A DNA stretch of 64,000 nucleotides, from the NCBI GenBank assembly GCA_023935145.1, contig CM043698.1, positions 81,982,001 through 82,046,000 on the forward strand, read 5' to 3'. The notes beneath the pieces were generated by a model, which was not told the DNA's origin, ran no database searches, and saw only the letters and a list, made by a program, of their open reading frames with translations. Origin of the DNA: Bretschneidera sinensis (lineage: Eukaryota > Streptophyta > Magnoliopsida > Brassicales > Akaniaceae). This document shows, one piece after another, positions 33,861-45,225 of the stretch. The position numbers and the translations under genes were made by a program. Positions within the stretch are counted from its first letter, which is position 1, and every line of letters begins with the position of its first letter.

Positions 33861-34930
33861 TTATTTCTCAATTTATTGTTTTTATTTTTCTTTGGGTGTT
33901 AATTCGGTTACTAATTTGAAAATTTGGTTAAAGCTTGTGTGAAACATGTATGTGATCTGTTTTATGTGATTCAAAAAAAAAATCACGGGATATATGTCTG
34001 GACGTTTGGGGCGTCAAATACACACACTTTTGGTCTGGATGTATGCCCCGACTTGAAAAATGTTCGCCTTTTCTACGCCCAAATTTATACGCCTTTGGAC
34101 ATTTTTGCTTCGTTTTGTCCTTGTGCGGGCCCAGACGCGTGTAATGACCCATCCCAGGTTGGCCACCTCCGAGACGTGTTGTCACATTTTGAAAATCTCA
34201 ACACGACACATATATGCAACAATAAAAATAATACAGCTGTAATTGTTTACATCGATCATCAACCCTTAATAGGGGAGATACATTATTTATATCTCAACTT
34301 AAACATTTTATACAACATAATATGCATGAATATTTACAAATAAATTTTTTTATTTTATTTTCTCATTAGTCTGAGGATGTGAATCACGTGGCTTACAGAT
34401 AATGACTTCGTCTGAATCTCAACTCACCAAAATATCTATCCTGCCTGCTACATGAAATCATTGTACAATGAGGAGTGAGCTTCACAAGCTCAGTGAATTA
34501 AACTTACTAGAAATATTCAATTTGTATAATTAGTCTTTCCATATTCATTCATCTATATCTTATATATTTTGATAATAACATTCTATTATCACTACTCATA
34601 TCAAATCCCCATCCTTTATAAATCTCTTCTTTTCATATAGTTAATCATCATCTTGAGATTATCAATTCTATCTCATAATTACCTCATTATGAGGTTCACA
34701 GCATATAATTAGTCACCCAGATAATTCTCATCATTTCAAATTTTTATATTTCTTCTCAGCATAATTGTCTCTCTGTGTGACTCATTCATCTATCAATAAA
34801 TTTACAATCATGAATAGCACTTTACCATCTCAAGTAAAAACAATTAATATTTAAGCAAATGCAATGCGTGAATTTAAATGTTATTATTATTGGGAATGTC
34901 TTCCCACAAGTCGACATGTTTTCATCTTAG

Positions 34931-35110
34931 ACCGATTGCCTTCCCGGTTCTTTCATTCTCATTTAGACCGGCTGCCTTCCCGATTTTTTTATTCTCATTT
35001 AGACCGACTGCCCTCTCGGTTCTTTTACTTTCATTTAGATTGGCTATCTTCCCGATTCTTTTATTTTCATTTAGACTGGCTGCCTTCCCGGTTCTTTTAT
35101 TTCATGCATA
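34931..35110. repeat. 36-bp minisatellite, five copies
   Basis: Units start at 34931, 34967, 35003, 35039 and 35075, with the core CTGCCTTCCCGGTTCTTTTA and few substitutions. It lies inside the solo LTR. Because 36 is a multiple of 3 it yields a repeated open frame, which is not evidence of a protein. Confidence 0.85.
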
Positions 35111-35227
35111 TGCATATGAATAATGACATGAAATATGCATATAAACAATAATATAGAAACAAACGTGTATTCAAACATTTAAATTAGTTATCTTGATTAT
35201 TCTCAAATTATTATTTGAAAAAAAGTT

Positions 35228-35345
35228 CCACTAAATTCCTCTCCTCATAAATCATACCAAATCATCAACCATAGCTCGTCAAGATCCACTAAATTTCCTC
35301 TCCTCATAAATCATATCAAATTATCAACCGTAGTTCGTTAAGAAT
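35228..35345. repeat. Two-copy tandem duplication in the solo LTR
   Basis: Two near-identical copies of about 57 bp, each with CCACTAAATT...CTCTCCTCATAAATCAT and ATCAACC.TAG.TCGT.AAGA. A further tandem pair around GCCACCGGTCCTTAGC lies at about 36080-36230. Confidence 0.7.
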
Positions 35346-36849
35346 TTTATTTATCGCATTTATTATTAAATCGACTCATTATTCCAATAATATTATTTCT
35401 CATAAAATAATTCTCTACACATCTACTATTCCTATCATACCTATCAACCAACTTTCATCTATCACCAAATCATAAGTTAATGATTTATTCAAATACTATC
35501 ACTATATATTTCATATTTATCTTCATTACCTAAAGTAAATCTAACTCACCACGTAGCACTTAGAGCGACTCGTGGATCACCTCCTTGCCTTTCCTACTCC
35601 TCTCAGCAATTTCCCCCAGTTGCTGATTATCAACACCTTTTGTTTTTTTAGAGATTTCTGTGACTCTCTGTACAATTCTCCCGTAAAACCCTTCGAAATT
35701 TTACTCTTTCAACTTTTCTTTCAGTCCCCAAGTGTTTAAACAAAGAGAGAAATTTGTATTGAAGAAAGAAGAAAATCAAACAGGATTTGTTGTAAAATAT
35801 TAAAATCAATACTAACTTTCATACCAAAAAACCATCCCAACATTTCCTTTCATTTGCTTTTATTATTTATTTATTTATTGGTTGCTTTTAGGTATCTTGC
35901 ATGCAAGACACCTTCAATTTTCTATACAACACATGTACACTGCATCTAGGTGCTTATACACCTCTTTACTTTTTTTTTCTTTTTTCTTCTTTGTAACCGT
36001 CCAGTATTTTCCTTTTTTTTTTCTTTTTTTAATACATATATACATTAAAATTACAAATCTGCCATCAGTCTAATAAATTTACAGTTCTGCCATCACATAA
36101 TTACAATTTTGTCACCGGTCCTTAGCTATTTAATTTTTACAGTTTTGCCATTCCTTATTAACAATTCTACCATTCCATAATTAAAGTTCTGCCACCGGTC
36201 CTTAGCCCTTTATTTTTACAGTTTTACCATTCATTTTAAAAATCAAATTTTTTTTAATCTTTTCTTCTTTCAAAATTGATTTATTTTTTAAATTATAAAA
36301 ATATTTAGAAATTTATATTTTCTCCCAACAAATTTTCTAATTAATTTTCTTCAACCTCATTCTACATTTTTCTTCAAAATTCTTTCATTTCAACTTGAAA
36401 TTTCATACTTTTTAGTACTTTCTTCTTTAAAAAAAATTCTATCTTTTTCAATAAAATTCTCAATGTTATCTTTCAATTATTATTTCAAATTAATGATAAA
36501 TCTTTCATATTTGCATAATTTAATTCAATATAATACCTATCAAATTACTTCTTTACCTTCTTTAGGAACACGTGTATTGCAATGCGTCCAAAGACTCTCT
36601 TTCAAAACACTAGTCAAGATTAATAAAACCATCAATGGATTGAGTTTTTTCCCCTCTCTTTTTCGATAGTATTTGGATAATTGAAATGAAGTCAAATTTA
36701 TTATAAGAATAAATTTTACATATAAATGAAGAAGATTTAAATCAAAGTTTATCATGGTAGCATTCAATTACACCATAAACTTGACCTTCATTTTAATTCT
36801 CAAATAGAAAGATTCCAAGTTCTTTCCAATAAATGTGGTAATATATAAC

Positions 36850-37183
36850 TGTAATACCCGTATTCGTAAAGAAAGGGTAAAGAAGTAATTTAATAAATAT
36901 GACATGGAGTTAAAATAATATATATATATATATATATGCGACAGATTTAATTTTTATAAAACAATTCTTTAAAAAAAACAGTTGTAAATATTCATGCATA
37001 TTATGTTATATACAATGTTTAAGTTGAGACATGAATGATGTATCTCCCCTGTTAAGGGTTGAGGATTGATGTAAATACTTGCAGTTGGTAAATTTTTTAT
37101 CCTTGCATATATGTGTCATGCTGGGATTTTCAAAATGTGATGACATCATCTTGGGGGTGGCCAACCTGAGATGAGTTGTTACA
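36850..37183 (+). repeat. 5' LTR of the Tekay-like element
   Basis: 334 bp, TGTAATACCC...TTGTTACA, with a (TA)n run near 36919-36938. Followed after 4 bases by the primer-binding site TGGTATCAGAG (37188 on). Confidence 0.88.
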
Positions 37184-37270
37184 ATTTTGGTATCAGAGTA
37201 TTAGGTTTTATGATTCTGTAGACTACATAAGAACTTAAAGAAGTGGAAGATCTAAATAAACTATATTTTA

Positions 37271-38650
37271 ATGCAGAGTCTGAGGATGACACGTGGACGT
37301 GCTAGAGCTAGAGGTAAAGTTCTGAATTAGAGGGGACGTGGTAGACCCCCAATATTTAGAAGTGCTGAGGCAGAGGAGGAGGTTGAGTTTGTGGTTCCTG
37401 CAAAGGAACAGATTGATAATGCAGCTGGCACTAGTAGAGCTGAGAGAGAATTTGAGTTTAGGAGGGATGAAATGAGAGAAGCTCTTGATCGTGCTATAGA
37501 GAGGATGGATGCAGCTGAAGAAAGGGCTGATAATTTACAATGGAGATTAAAGGAGATGGGTAGAATAGAATCTGATGTGGTGAGACAAGAGGTTCATGAG
37601 GGAGAAGGTGTGTTTGCACATGAGATGCAAGGTGATTGTTTTGTGAGATTTCTTAAGTTTAAACCCCAGTCTTTTAGAGGATCTGTAAATCCTGTAGAAG
37701 CTGAGCAGTGGATTAGACATGTCGAGAAATATTTTGAGGTCTTATTAGTGACAGATAGACAGAAGGTTGCTTTTGCTTCATTTATGCTGGAAGGTGAGGC
37801 TTCTCAATGGTAGGAGGATATTTTGCCCAAGGTAAGCACACAGGTAGAATAACCTTTAACTTTGAGTAAGTTTAAGGATGAGTTCTTTGTGAAGTATTTT
37901 TCAGATACCTTTCGGGCACAACAAGAGAGATATTTTATTCATATGATAGTAGATTCATTGCCCTGTCAAGGTTTTTACCTGAATTAGTGAATACGGATGA
38001 GAGGAAATGTAAGAGATTTTTAGATGGATTACACTATGATTTGGACTAAACTCTCTTATATGGGCATTGGAAATTATGCTATACTGGTGGATAAAGCATT
38101 ACAAATTGAGAAGGATTTGATGAAGTTTAGAGGTAGGCAAGAGTGGCTGAAGAGGTCTAGATTTGAAAGACCTAGAGGTGGTGGCAATATAAGTGTGCAG
38201 GATGGGAGACCACCCCAGAAGGAGTTTTTCTTGCCACAAGAAACTGTAGTACAGAGTCAGAGGCAAACATGATCTATAGCTTCTGTCACTCAGAGTAATA
38301 CCGGCAGGACCTCTTGGTTCGAGAGATAGGCTATGAGAAGTGGGAGTTATAGTAGAAGAGTAAGTATGTCACCAAGGAGAGGTGGTAATCTGATGTATGA
38401 TTGAAAGCTAAGGGTTTGCTTTAGATGTAATTAAACGAGGTATTTGTCTCGAAATTGCTCTAAGCAGATATGCTTTGTATGTGGTGAGGGAGGACATGTT
38501 GTTACAGATTGTCCAGTGGAGAAATCTACTGATGTTGGCGTTGGAAGTGTTGGGAGAATACCGGTGGAGAAAGGTGGTGGATTAGGGGGTGTGCGGGGCA
38601 GAGGTCGAGGATCAGTAGCTGAGAGAGGACATAGTAGCCAATTATAGTCC
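37271..38650 (+). pseudogene. Tekay-like gag
   Basis: Opens MQSLRMTRGRARARGKVLN (stop). The same frame continues with a coiled charged region (EMREALDRAIERMDAAEERA) and the gag core FLKFKPQSFRGSVNPVEAEQ WIRHVEKYFEVL. Stops at SQW/stop/ED and further on fit TGG to TAG. The first zinc knuckle is decayed (CFRCN/stop/TRYLSRNC); the second, CFVCGEGGHVVTDC, is intact at about 38468-38510. Confidence 0.82.
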
Positions 38651-39392
38651 AGAGACAGTAGAGTCTATGCATTGACCCAACATGATGCACAAGCCATTCA
38701 TGATGTTGTTATGAGTGTGGTATATATCCTTGATAGACCTGTTAGATTATTAATTGATCTTGGTGCAACCCATTCTTTCGCATCCAGTGTTTATATGAAA
38801 TCTATTGATGCTAGTGCTAGTCCTTTGATGCATGCCATCGTTGTTGAGGTTCCTACTGGAGATAGGGTTATTATCAGGACAATTTATCGAAGTTGTGTGA
38901 TTTATATGGCTGATAAAGAATTTGAAGTTGATTTTAGATATGATAGATTTCGATTTAATTCTGGGGATGAATTGGTTATCTGTATATTATGCTTGGGTAG
39001 ATTATTTTAGGGAAAATGTGGTGTTCAAGATACCTAGACAAGAAGATTTTAATTTTCAGGGAGAACGTAAAATACTTGCTAACTGTCCTATTTCTGCCTT
39101 AATTTCCAGTAAATGCTTGAAGAAGGGTTGCAAGGGGTATTTGGCATATGTGGTGGATTCTAGCAAAAAGAGTAGGAAGTTAGAAGAAATCTTGGTACAA
39201 AAATATTTTTCTGATGCATTCCCTGAAGAGTTGTTTGGTTTGCCTCCCAATAGGGAGATTGAGTTTTCTATTGAGGTGATTCCAAGATCAACACTCATAT
39301 CTATAACACTTTATAGAATGGTACCAGTTGAATTGAGAGAGTTGAAAGTTCAACTTCAAGAGTTGCTAGTTAAATAGTTTATTCAACCTAGT
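38651..39392 (+). pseudogene. Tekay-like protease and linker
   Basis: ALTQHDAQAIHDVV then VYILDRPVRLLIDLGATHSF, where relatives have D-S/T-G-A-T-H-S-F; the triad is D-L-G here. 38922-39377 continues DMIDFDLILGMNWLSVYYAW VDY and ISALISSKCLKKGCKGYLAY, then FSDAFPEELFGLPPNREIEF SIEVIPRS, the standard stretch before reverse transcriptase. A TAG follows LLVK. Confidence 0.82.
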
Positions 39393-39887
39393 ATGTCACC
39401 TTGGGGAGCTTCTGTGTTTGTCAAGAAGAATGATGGGACAATGAGGATATATATTGATTATAGACAGTTGAATAAGATCACTATCAAGAATAGATATCCT
39501 TTGCCCATGATAGATGATTTATTCAAGCAGTTACATGAAGTTAGGGTGTTTTTTAAGATAGACCTGAGATCAGGTTATCATCAATTGAGGATAAAGGAGG
39601 AGGACGTGCCTAAGACTGCTTTTAGGACCCGTTATGGCAATCATGAGTTCCTGGTCATGCTATTTGGGTTGACTAATGCTCCTGTAGCATTTATGGATCT
39701 AACGACTCGAGTGTTTAAACCATTCTTAGATAGATTTGTGATTGTGTTTATTGATTATATTCTGGTATATTCCAAGAATGAAGAGGAGCATATGTAGCAT
39801 TTAGAGATAGTATTGAAAATTCTAAGGAGAGAAAAATTATATGCAAAGTTCTCTAAGTGTGAGTTTTGGTTGAGTTAAATATCTTTC
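39393..39887 (+). pseudogene. Tekay-like reverse transcriptase
   Basis: [58 protein letters not shown] (first Asp present), [19 protein letters not shown]. The catalytic box reads [10 protein letters not shown] where relatives have F-I-D-D-I-L-V-Y-S, so the second catalytic Asp is lost. A TAG after EEEHM fits Gln (E-E-H-x-Q-H-L). Confidence 0.87.
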
Positions 39888-40620
39888 TTGGGGCATGTTG
39901 TGTTGGGAGAGAGAATAACAGTTGACCTACAGAAAGTAGAAGCAATGTTGAATTGGGAAAGACCCACTAGTGTAACTGAAGTTAGAAGCTTTTTGGGGTT
40001 GGTTGGTTATTATAGGAGATTCATCCAAAATTTTTCTATGATTGCTGGACCATTGACTAAATTGACCAGAAAGGACGTGAAGTTTAGATGGTCAGAGAAA
40101 TGTGAGAGAAGTTTCCAACTGTTGAAAGAAAAATTGTCTACTGCCCTGGTATTAGTGTTTCTTTATGGTGATGAAAGATTTGTGGTATATAGTGATACGT
40201 CACATCAGGGGTTGAGATGTGCGTTAATGCAACATGGAAGAGTTATAGCTTATGCATCTAGGCAATTGAGAACCATGAGAGGAATTATCTGACCCATGAT
40301 TTAGAATTGGCTGTCATAGTTTTTGCTTTGAAGATTTAGAGACATCATCTATATTGAGCTAATTATGAAATTTTTAATGATCATAAAAGCTTGACGCATT
40401 TACCGACCCAGAAGGAGTTGAATTTGAGGCAGAAGAGATGGATGGAGTTGATTGGTGATTATGACTGTACCATTCATTATCATCTAGGAAAGGCTAATGT
40501 AGTAGCTGATGCATTGAGTAGAAAGATTATAGGGAGATTAGCTGCTATTGGGAGTCATAATACTACCTTAATGATAGAATTAAGAAGAATGAGGATGCAG
40601 CTGAGTGTCAATGATAGATG
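39888..40620 (+). pseudogene. Tekay-like RNase H
   Basis: [58 protein letters not shown] (first RNase H acidic residue present), a frameshifted middle, then [22 protein letters not shown], the conserved end. Confidence 0.85.
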
Positions 40621-40717
40621 AGTATTGATGGCAAATATGGTGGTACAATCTTCTATTATTGATCGTTTATTACAGATGTAGGGTAGAGATGAGGGGATAG
40701 AGAAGATCATATGGGAA

Positions 40718-42118
40718 GTGTTGAACGGGAAGCCAACTAAGTTTAGAATTAGAGAAGATGGTATGGTGGTATTGGGGCATCAAGTTTGTGTTCCCAATGA
40801 TGTGGAGATGAGAAAGGAAAAACTAAGGGAGGCTCATGATTCTATATATTCCATGCATCCAGGTAATATTAAGATGTACAGGAGATTGAGACAAAATTAT
40901 TAGTGGTCAAGGATGAAGAAGGTTGTAGCGGAACATATTTCTAGATGTCTGACTTGTCAACAGGTGAAGTCTGAGAACAGACATCTAGCAGGTTTGTTAC
41001 AACCTCTTTCGGTACTTTAGTGGCCATGGGAAGTTGTGAGTATAGATTTTGTCTCAGGTTTTCCCCATACCCAGAGGGGATATGACGTTGTGTGGGTTAT
41101 AGTGGATAGACTTTCTAAGTCTTCACATTTCCTTCCTATTAAAACTACCTGGAGTCCTGAAAAGTTGGTTGAATTATATGTAGCAGAGATTGTAAGATTA
41201 CCTAAAGTACCCTTGAGTATTGTATCAGATAGAGATTCTAGATTTACCTCTAGATTTTGGAGAGGTTTCCAAGAAACTATGGGTACGCAATTGTAGTTTA
41301 GTACAACTTTTCATCCACAAACTGATTGGCAGACGGAGAGAATCATCAGAACATTAGAAGATATGCTGAGGGCAAGTGTATTGAGTTTCTCAGTGAGCTG
41401 GGATGCTTATTTGCATTTGATCAAGTTTGCATATAATAATAAGTATCAAACTAGTATTGGGATAGCACCATTTGAAGCTTTATATGGTAGGAGGTGTAGA
41501 ACTCCAGTATGCTGGGAAGAAGTTGGAGAGAGAAAAATATTTGGTCCAAAAATGATAGATCTAACTACTGAGAGGATCAAACTGGTTAGAGAGAACCTTA
41601 GAGCAGTACAGAATAGACAGAAGAGATGTGATGATAATAGAAGAAGACCTCTCGAGTTTCAAGTTGGTGATTGGGTATTTTTGAAAATATCTTTGTGGAA
41701 GGGCGTGTTGAGGTTTAAAAAGAAAGGAAAGTTGAGCCCGAGATTAGTGGGGCCATATGAGGTGATTGAGAGAGTTGGACCAGTAGCATATAGATTGGAT
41801 TTGCCTCCAGAGTTAAAACAATTACATAATGTGTTTCATGTGTCACTTTTAAGAAAGTACTTACACGATGAATCCCATAGTATCTCGAATAAGGCGATAG
41901 AACTTCAGAAAGATTTGACTTTTATGCAAGTACAGGTCAAAATTCTAGACATGAAGGAACAAGTCTTGCACAATAAAGTCATTCCTTTGATTCAAATATT
42001 ATGGTGGAACAAAGATGTCGAAGAAGTCATTTGGGAGCATGAAGTAAGAATGAGGAAAGAATACCCCAAACTCTTTCATGAATTAGGTAAGGAAATTTCG
42101 GGGATGAAATTTTTATAA
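40718..42118 (+). pseudogene. Tekay-like integrase with chromodomain
   Basis: Zinc domain remains (AHDSIYSMHPGNIKMYRRLR, then CLTCQQVK). The core reads VSIDFVSGFPHTQRGYD (first Asp), SIVSDRDSRFTSRFW (second Asp) and STTFHPQTDWQTERIIRTLE; the Glu is present, while the usual G-Q-S before it is changed. 41363-42118 is open for 251 codons: the integrase tail (LSPRLVGPYEVIERVGPVAY), LHNVFHVSLLRKY, and a chromodomain-like end with VLHNKVIPLIQILWWNKDVE EVIWE. This marks the Tekay/Del clade; chromodomains target insertion to heterochromatin marks. Confidence 0.87.
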
Positions 42119-42130
42119 GGTGGGTAGAAT

Positions 42131-42457
42131 TGTAATACCCGTATTCGTAAAAAAGGGTAAAGAAGTAATTTAATAAATATGACATGGAGTTAAAATAATA
42201 TATATATATATGCGAAAGATTTAATTTTTATAAAACAATTCTTTAAAAAAAATAGTTGTAAATATTCATGCATATTATGTTGTATGCAATGTTTAAGTTG
42301 AGATCTGAATGATGTATCTCCCCTGTTAAAGGTTGACGATTGATGTAAATACTTGCAGTTGGTAAATTTTTTATTGTTTCATATATGTGTCGTGCTGAGA
42401 TTTTCAAAATGTGATGACACCATCTCGGGAGTGGCCAACCCGGGATAGGTCATTACA
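42131..42457 (+). repeat. 3' LTR of the Tekay-like element
   Basis: 327 bp, same ends. It is preceded by the polypurine tract and, unusually, followed by a second primer-binding site. Confidence 0.88.
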
Positions 42458-42598
42458 ATTTTGGTATCAGAGCATTAGGTTTTATAATTGTGTAGACTGT
42501 ATAAAAACTTAAAGAAGTGGAAGATCTAAATAAATTGTATTTTAATGCAGAGTCTGAGGATGACACGTGGATGTGCTAAAACTAGAGGTAGAGTTCTG
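42458..42598 (+). repeat. Second primer-binding site and gag leader after the 3' LTR
   Basis: TGGTATCAGAGC at 42462-42473 and the next 125 bp repeat the internal leader at 37184-37324 (gag start region ATGCAGAGTCTGAGGATGAC), stopping abruptly after GTTCTG. A normal element would stop at its LTR, so this is the beginning of a second unit sharing the LTR. Confidence 0.8.
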
Positions 42599-43172
42599 TA
42601 AAACGTAATGTAAGAGCATGAGATGGTTTAAGATTAGTCTTTACATCAAAGAACAAAAATATTCTTCAATTTTATAAAATGTTTTGATACTTAAATAACA
42701 ATTCATGCTGAGTCTGGTAGTGTGAGCCTGTAACAGAGCAGGGCATTAAAATAACAATTCAAAGTTGTATTATTTGAAGGATGTAGGAACTACAATGAAA
42801 TATTTTTGAATTGAGAGGAAATTTTCTCCCAATTAACAAAGCAAATGTAGTTATTTAGATAATTAACTTTCTTGATTTGATAACAATTAATGGTTAGCAT
42901 GGTAGTAGTAATGTTGTAGATTTCGTTTTAATTTTAATTTTTGGAAATGCTACAGTATAAAAGTCTTGATCCATGATAGTATTAGTATGTTTGTAAAAAA
43001 AGAAAAAAAAAATCGGAAACCAGTCCTTTTTGTCATGGATTTAACAATTCCCTAATCTCTTTTAGTCTTTCCCCTCGACTCATCACAAAAAATTTTTATC
43101 AACAAAAAAGTTTTTAGTTTAAAATTTCTATTCTCATGTACTTTTCACATGAAATAATAATCAATATCAATT
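42599..43172. other. AT-rich spacer
   Basis: Nothing recognised between the second leader fragment and the hAT MITE. Confidence 0.4.
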
Positions 43173-43180
43173 GTTATGTG

Positions 43181-43610
43181 CAAGGGTGTCCATGAGTTAA
43201 GCTGCACGAAATTCAACTTGTGAAAGCTTCGATTGGCTCGATAAAGCTTTTAAATTGGGTTTCACTCTTGAACTTGTTTAATATAACGAGCTCATAGTGA
43301 TAGATATTCGACTCATTAGCTCGTGAGCTTGACTCGAATATATGATATATTATATTTAAATAAAATAATGTTTTATTTTACAGTAGTTGTATATATTCTC
43401 ATTTAGGTTCAAGTGGTCAACATTTACTCAAGCTCGAAAGATCGAGCTCGTTGGACTCAAGATTGAGCAGAATCAAGCTCACTCGAGAAAATGAGTACAA
43501 ACCAAACTCGAGCATGAATTTTCTTGATCGATTCAAGCTCAAATAAACCACAAATGACTCAACTCTAGCTCGAGTAGTCAATAACTTAGCTCGGCTAGTA
43601 TAAACCCTTA
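43181..43610. mobile_element. hAT-type MITE, 430 bp
   Basis: The ends are CAAGGGTGT and, on the other strand, TAAGGGTTT, with GAGCTCG-type subterminal motifs on both arms. The flanks are GTTATGTG (43173-43180) and GTTATGGG (43611-43618), a 7/8 match of the 8-bp hAT duplication. It is non-coding. The GAGCTCG motifs resemble those of the larger hAT-like element at 26405-30113. Confidence 0.78.
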
Positions 43611-44162
43611 GTTATGGGTTTGTTTTCTATTTTTTAACAAAGGTTAATCATATTCAGACTATTACCTCACAAAAAGAAAGGTGCAATAAAAAAAATTAAA
43701 ATGTAGATTGTTAAAATGGTAACTAACTTCATTTCATGAAATTGCACAATTTTGTATTTTTTGGTCGTATAATTTGCTTGCTTTTTTTTTTTGTTACAAA
43801 TACAAAAGGCAAAAAGTGAATCACATGTTAATTGATGATTAAATCTCCTTTTTTTTTTTTACTTCATGAGTTAAGGTCATGTTTGATGATTTGGGTTGGG
43901 TAGGGTAGGGTAAGGTAGTTGAATAGGATAAGTGAGGGTTGGGTAAGCTAATATATTCTATAAATATATATTTGAAAAAAATGGATAATTTATTAATTTA
44001 AAATTAAAGAAAAAATTAATCATTTAATTATGTGAATAATATTACAAGACAAACTAAGGATAGATAAATAACTTTGCATCATTACTCAAGTGAGTAAGCG
44101 TTATACATTTACCATGAGCTGATTAATGCAGTGTACACCGAATAAGCATTACCTTTATTTAT

Positions 44163-44328
44163 TGAAATTTTACATCTAAAATCCACGTATACATATTTTA
44201 GAACATGCAATAATCTAATAGGAAATTACTACCACTCCTATTAGAACAAACAACTATAAAATAAGAAACAACTTTTCTCAAACCAATTAAAAGTCTTCCT
44301 TGTGGGTAATTGAGCCAAAATCCTAATA
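44163..44328 (-). repeat. 3' LTR of copy C, internally deleted
   Basis: 166 bp. It joins the two ends of the family LTR directly; the roughly 0.4-kb middle is missing compared with 45226-45910. Confidence 0.7.
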
Positions 44329-44566
44329 AAGCTCCACCTTGACTCAAATTCTCTACCTCATCATAAAATTTGACTTTCTACTTTCATTGATGCAGTCCTT
44401 CATTTTGGTCTTCCCATTTCATATGCTTACTTTTCGAAACAATCATCCTTTCACTCAACAAGGACAAGCTCTCTCCGTCCATGGTATACATCATTACTAA
44501 CTTTGAACCATCAAGAACTTATATCTCATCATCCTCATTAGCCTTTCCATTATCAACTCTAAGGAA

Positions 44567-44940
44567 TCAAAAAAATTGAAAAATTGGATCTATGTCCAAC
44601 GGATCACACCTACCAAGAAAAAAGTATTTTGTTTTATCCTTCATTCTTTTTTTTCCTAAGTCCTTTATCATGGCCTTGGTTTGCAATTGTGTGTGTTTCT
44701 CTTCCTTGTTGTAGAAGCACTCCTTACTTAAAAAATTTAGAGACTTGGATCTTGATTTTCCTCTCTTATCCTTGAAGTGTTCCACTCTCTCCCTTTGTCT
44801 GGCTCATCTCTTGATATAATTACGAACAATTCTTTAACCTCAAACACACTTTGCTTCTTCAACTTATCTCTCTTTGGAGGTACCGCAGGAACCTTCCCAT
44901 CCATCCAAACTTCTTCGATCTTCAATTTATCATCCTTCAA
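44567..44940 (-). pseudogene. Copy C internal ORFs
   Basis: Two overlapping minus frames. 44940-44737 reads VWMDGKVPAVPPKRDKLKKQ and ELFVIISRDEPDK, and 44785-44567 reads SLNFLSKECFYNKEEKHTQL then [14 protein letters not shown]. Both match broken frames of copy B (VPAVPPERDKLK, EELFVIISREESDK, MMKDLEKLSRMKE), so B and C share a family-specific internal protein, now degenerate. Confidence 0.55.
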
Positions 44941-45225
44941 GTCTAGACAATTGATTGGAGATGTTTTGAAAAAATGTTATACTTTATTCGGGAGCCAACG
45001 CTAAACGAATTGTGGTCACCACACACATCGACATATCTTTCCAAACTTCTTTAATCATCTCTTGTGGTTTGGATTTTTCAATTGTCATGTAAAACCCTTG
45101 TCGCATCCACACTTCTTTGACGAAACTTTTCCAAAGAGAAAAATCATTCTCTTCATCAGATAACTTAATACTAATTTATCTATCGTTATTGTTTTGGCCA
45201 TCGGAACCACAACTCTGATATCGCT

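Larger units (their letters stand above)
34140..36581 (-). mobile_element. Solo LTR of a gypsy (Tekay-like) element
   Basis: A 2.44-kb unit, on the plus strand TGTAATGACC...GTATTGCA, with no internal coding region. Its first 200 bp are the reverse complement of the 3' end of the LTRs at 36850 and 42131, and its last 40 bp are the reverse complement of their 5' end. The flanks are ACGCG (34135-34139) and ATGCG (36582-36586), a 5-bp duplication differing by one CpG to TpG change. LTR-LTR recombination, which deletes the rest of the element, explains this structure. Confidence 0.8.
36850..42457 (+). mobile_element. Ty3/gypsy chromovirus (Tekay/Del type), short LTRs
   Basis: Nearly identical short LTRs (36850-37183 and 42131-42457), an initiator-Met primer-binding site at 37188 and a purine tract AAGGTGGGTAGAAT before the 3' LTR. 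The order is gag, zinc knuckles, protease, reverse transcriptase, RNase H, integrase, chromodomain. Many in-frame stops and a few frameshifts make it inactive. The LTRs lack about 2 kb that the related solo LTR carries, so this is either a short-LTR subfamily or a deletion derivative. Confidence 0.9.

Noticed and set aside
34864..35151. Open frame with repeated DRLPSRFFHSHL-like units as a real protein
   Set aside because: It is a 36-bp minisatellite within an LTR; the open frame follows from the repeat length.
43900..43960. GGGTAGGGTAGGG-like stretch as interstitial telomeric repeat
   Set aside because: The plant telomere unit is TTTAGGG; this run is irregular and belongs to the left arm of the Tourist-like element.
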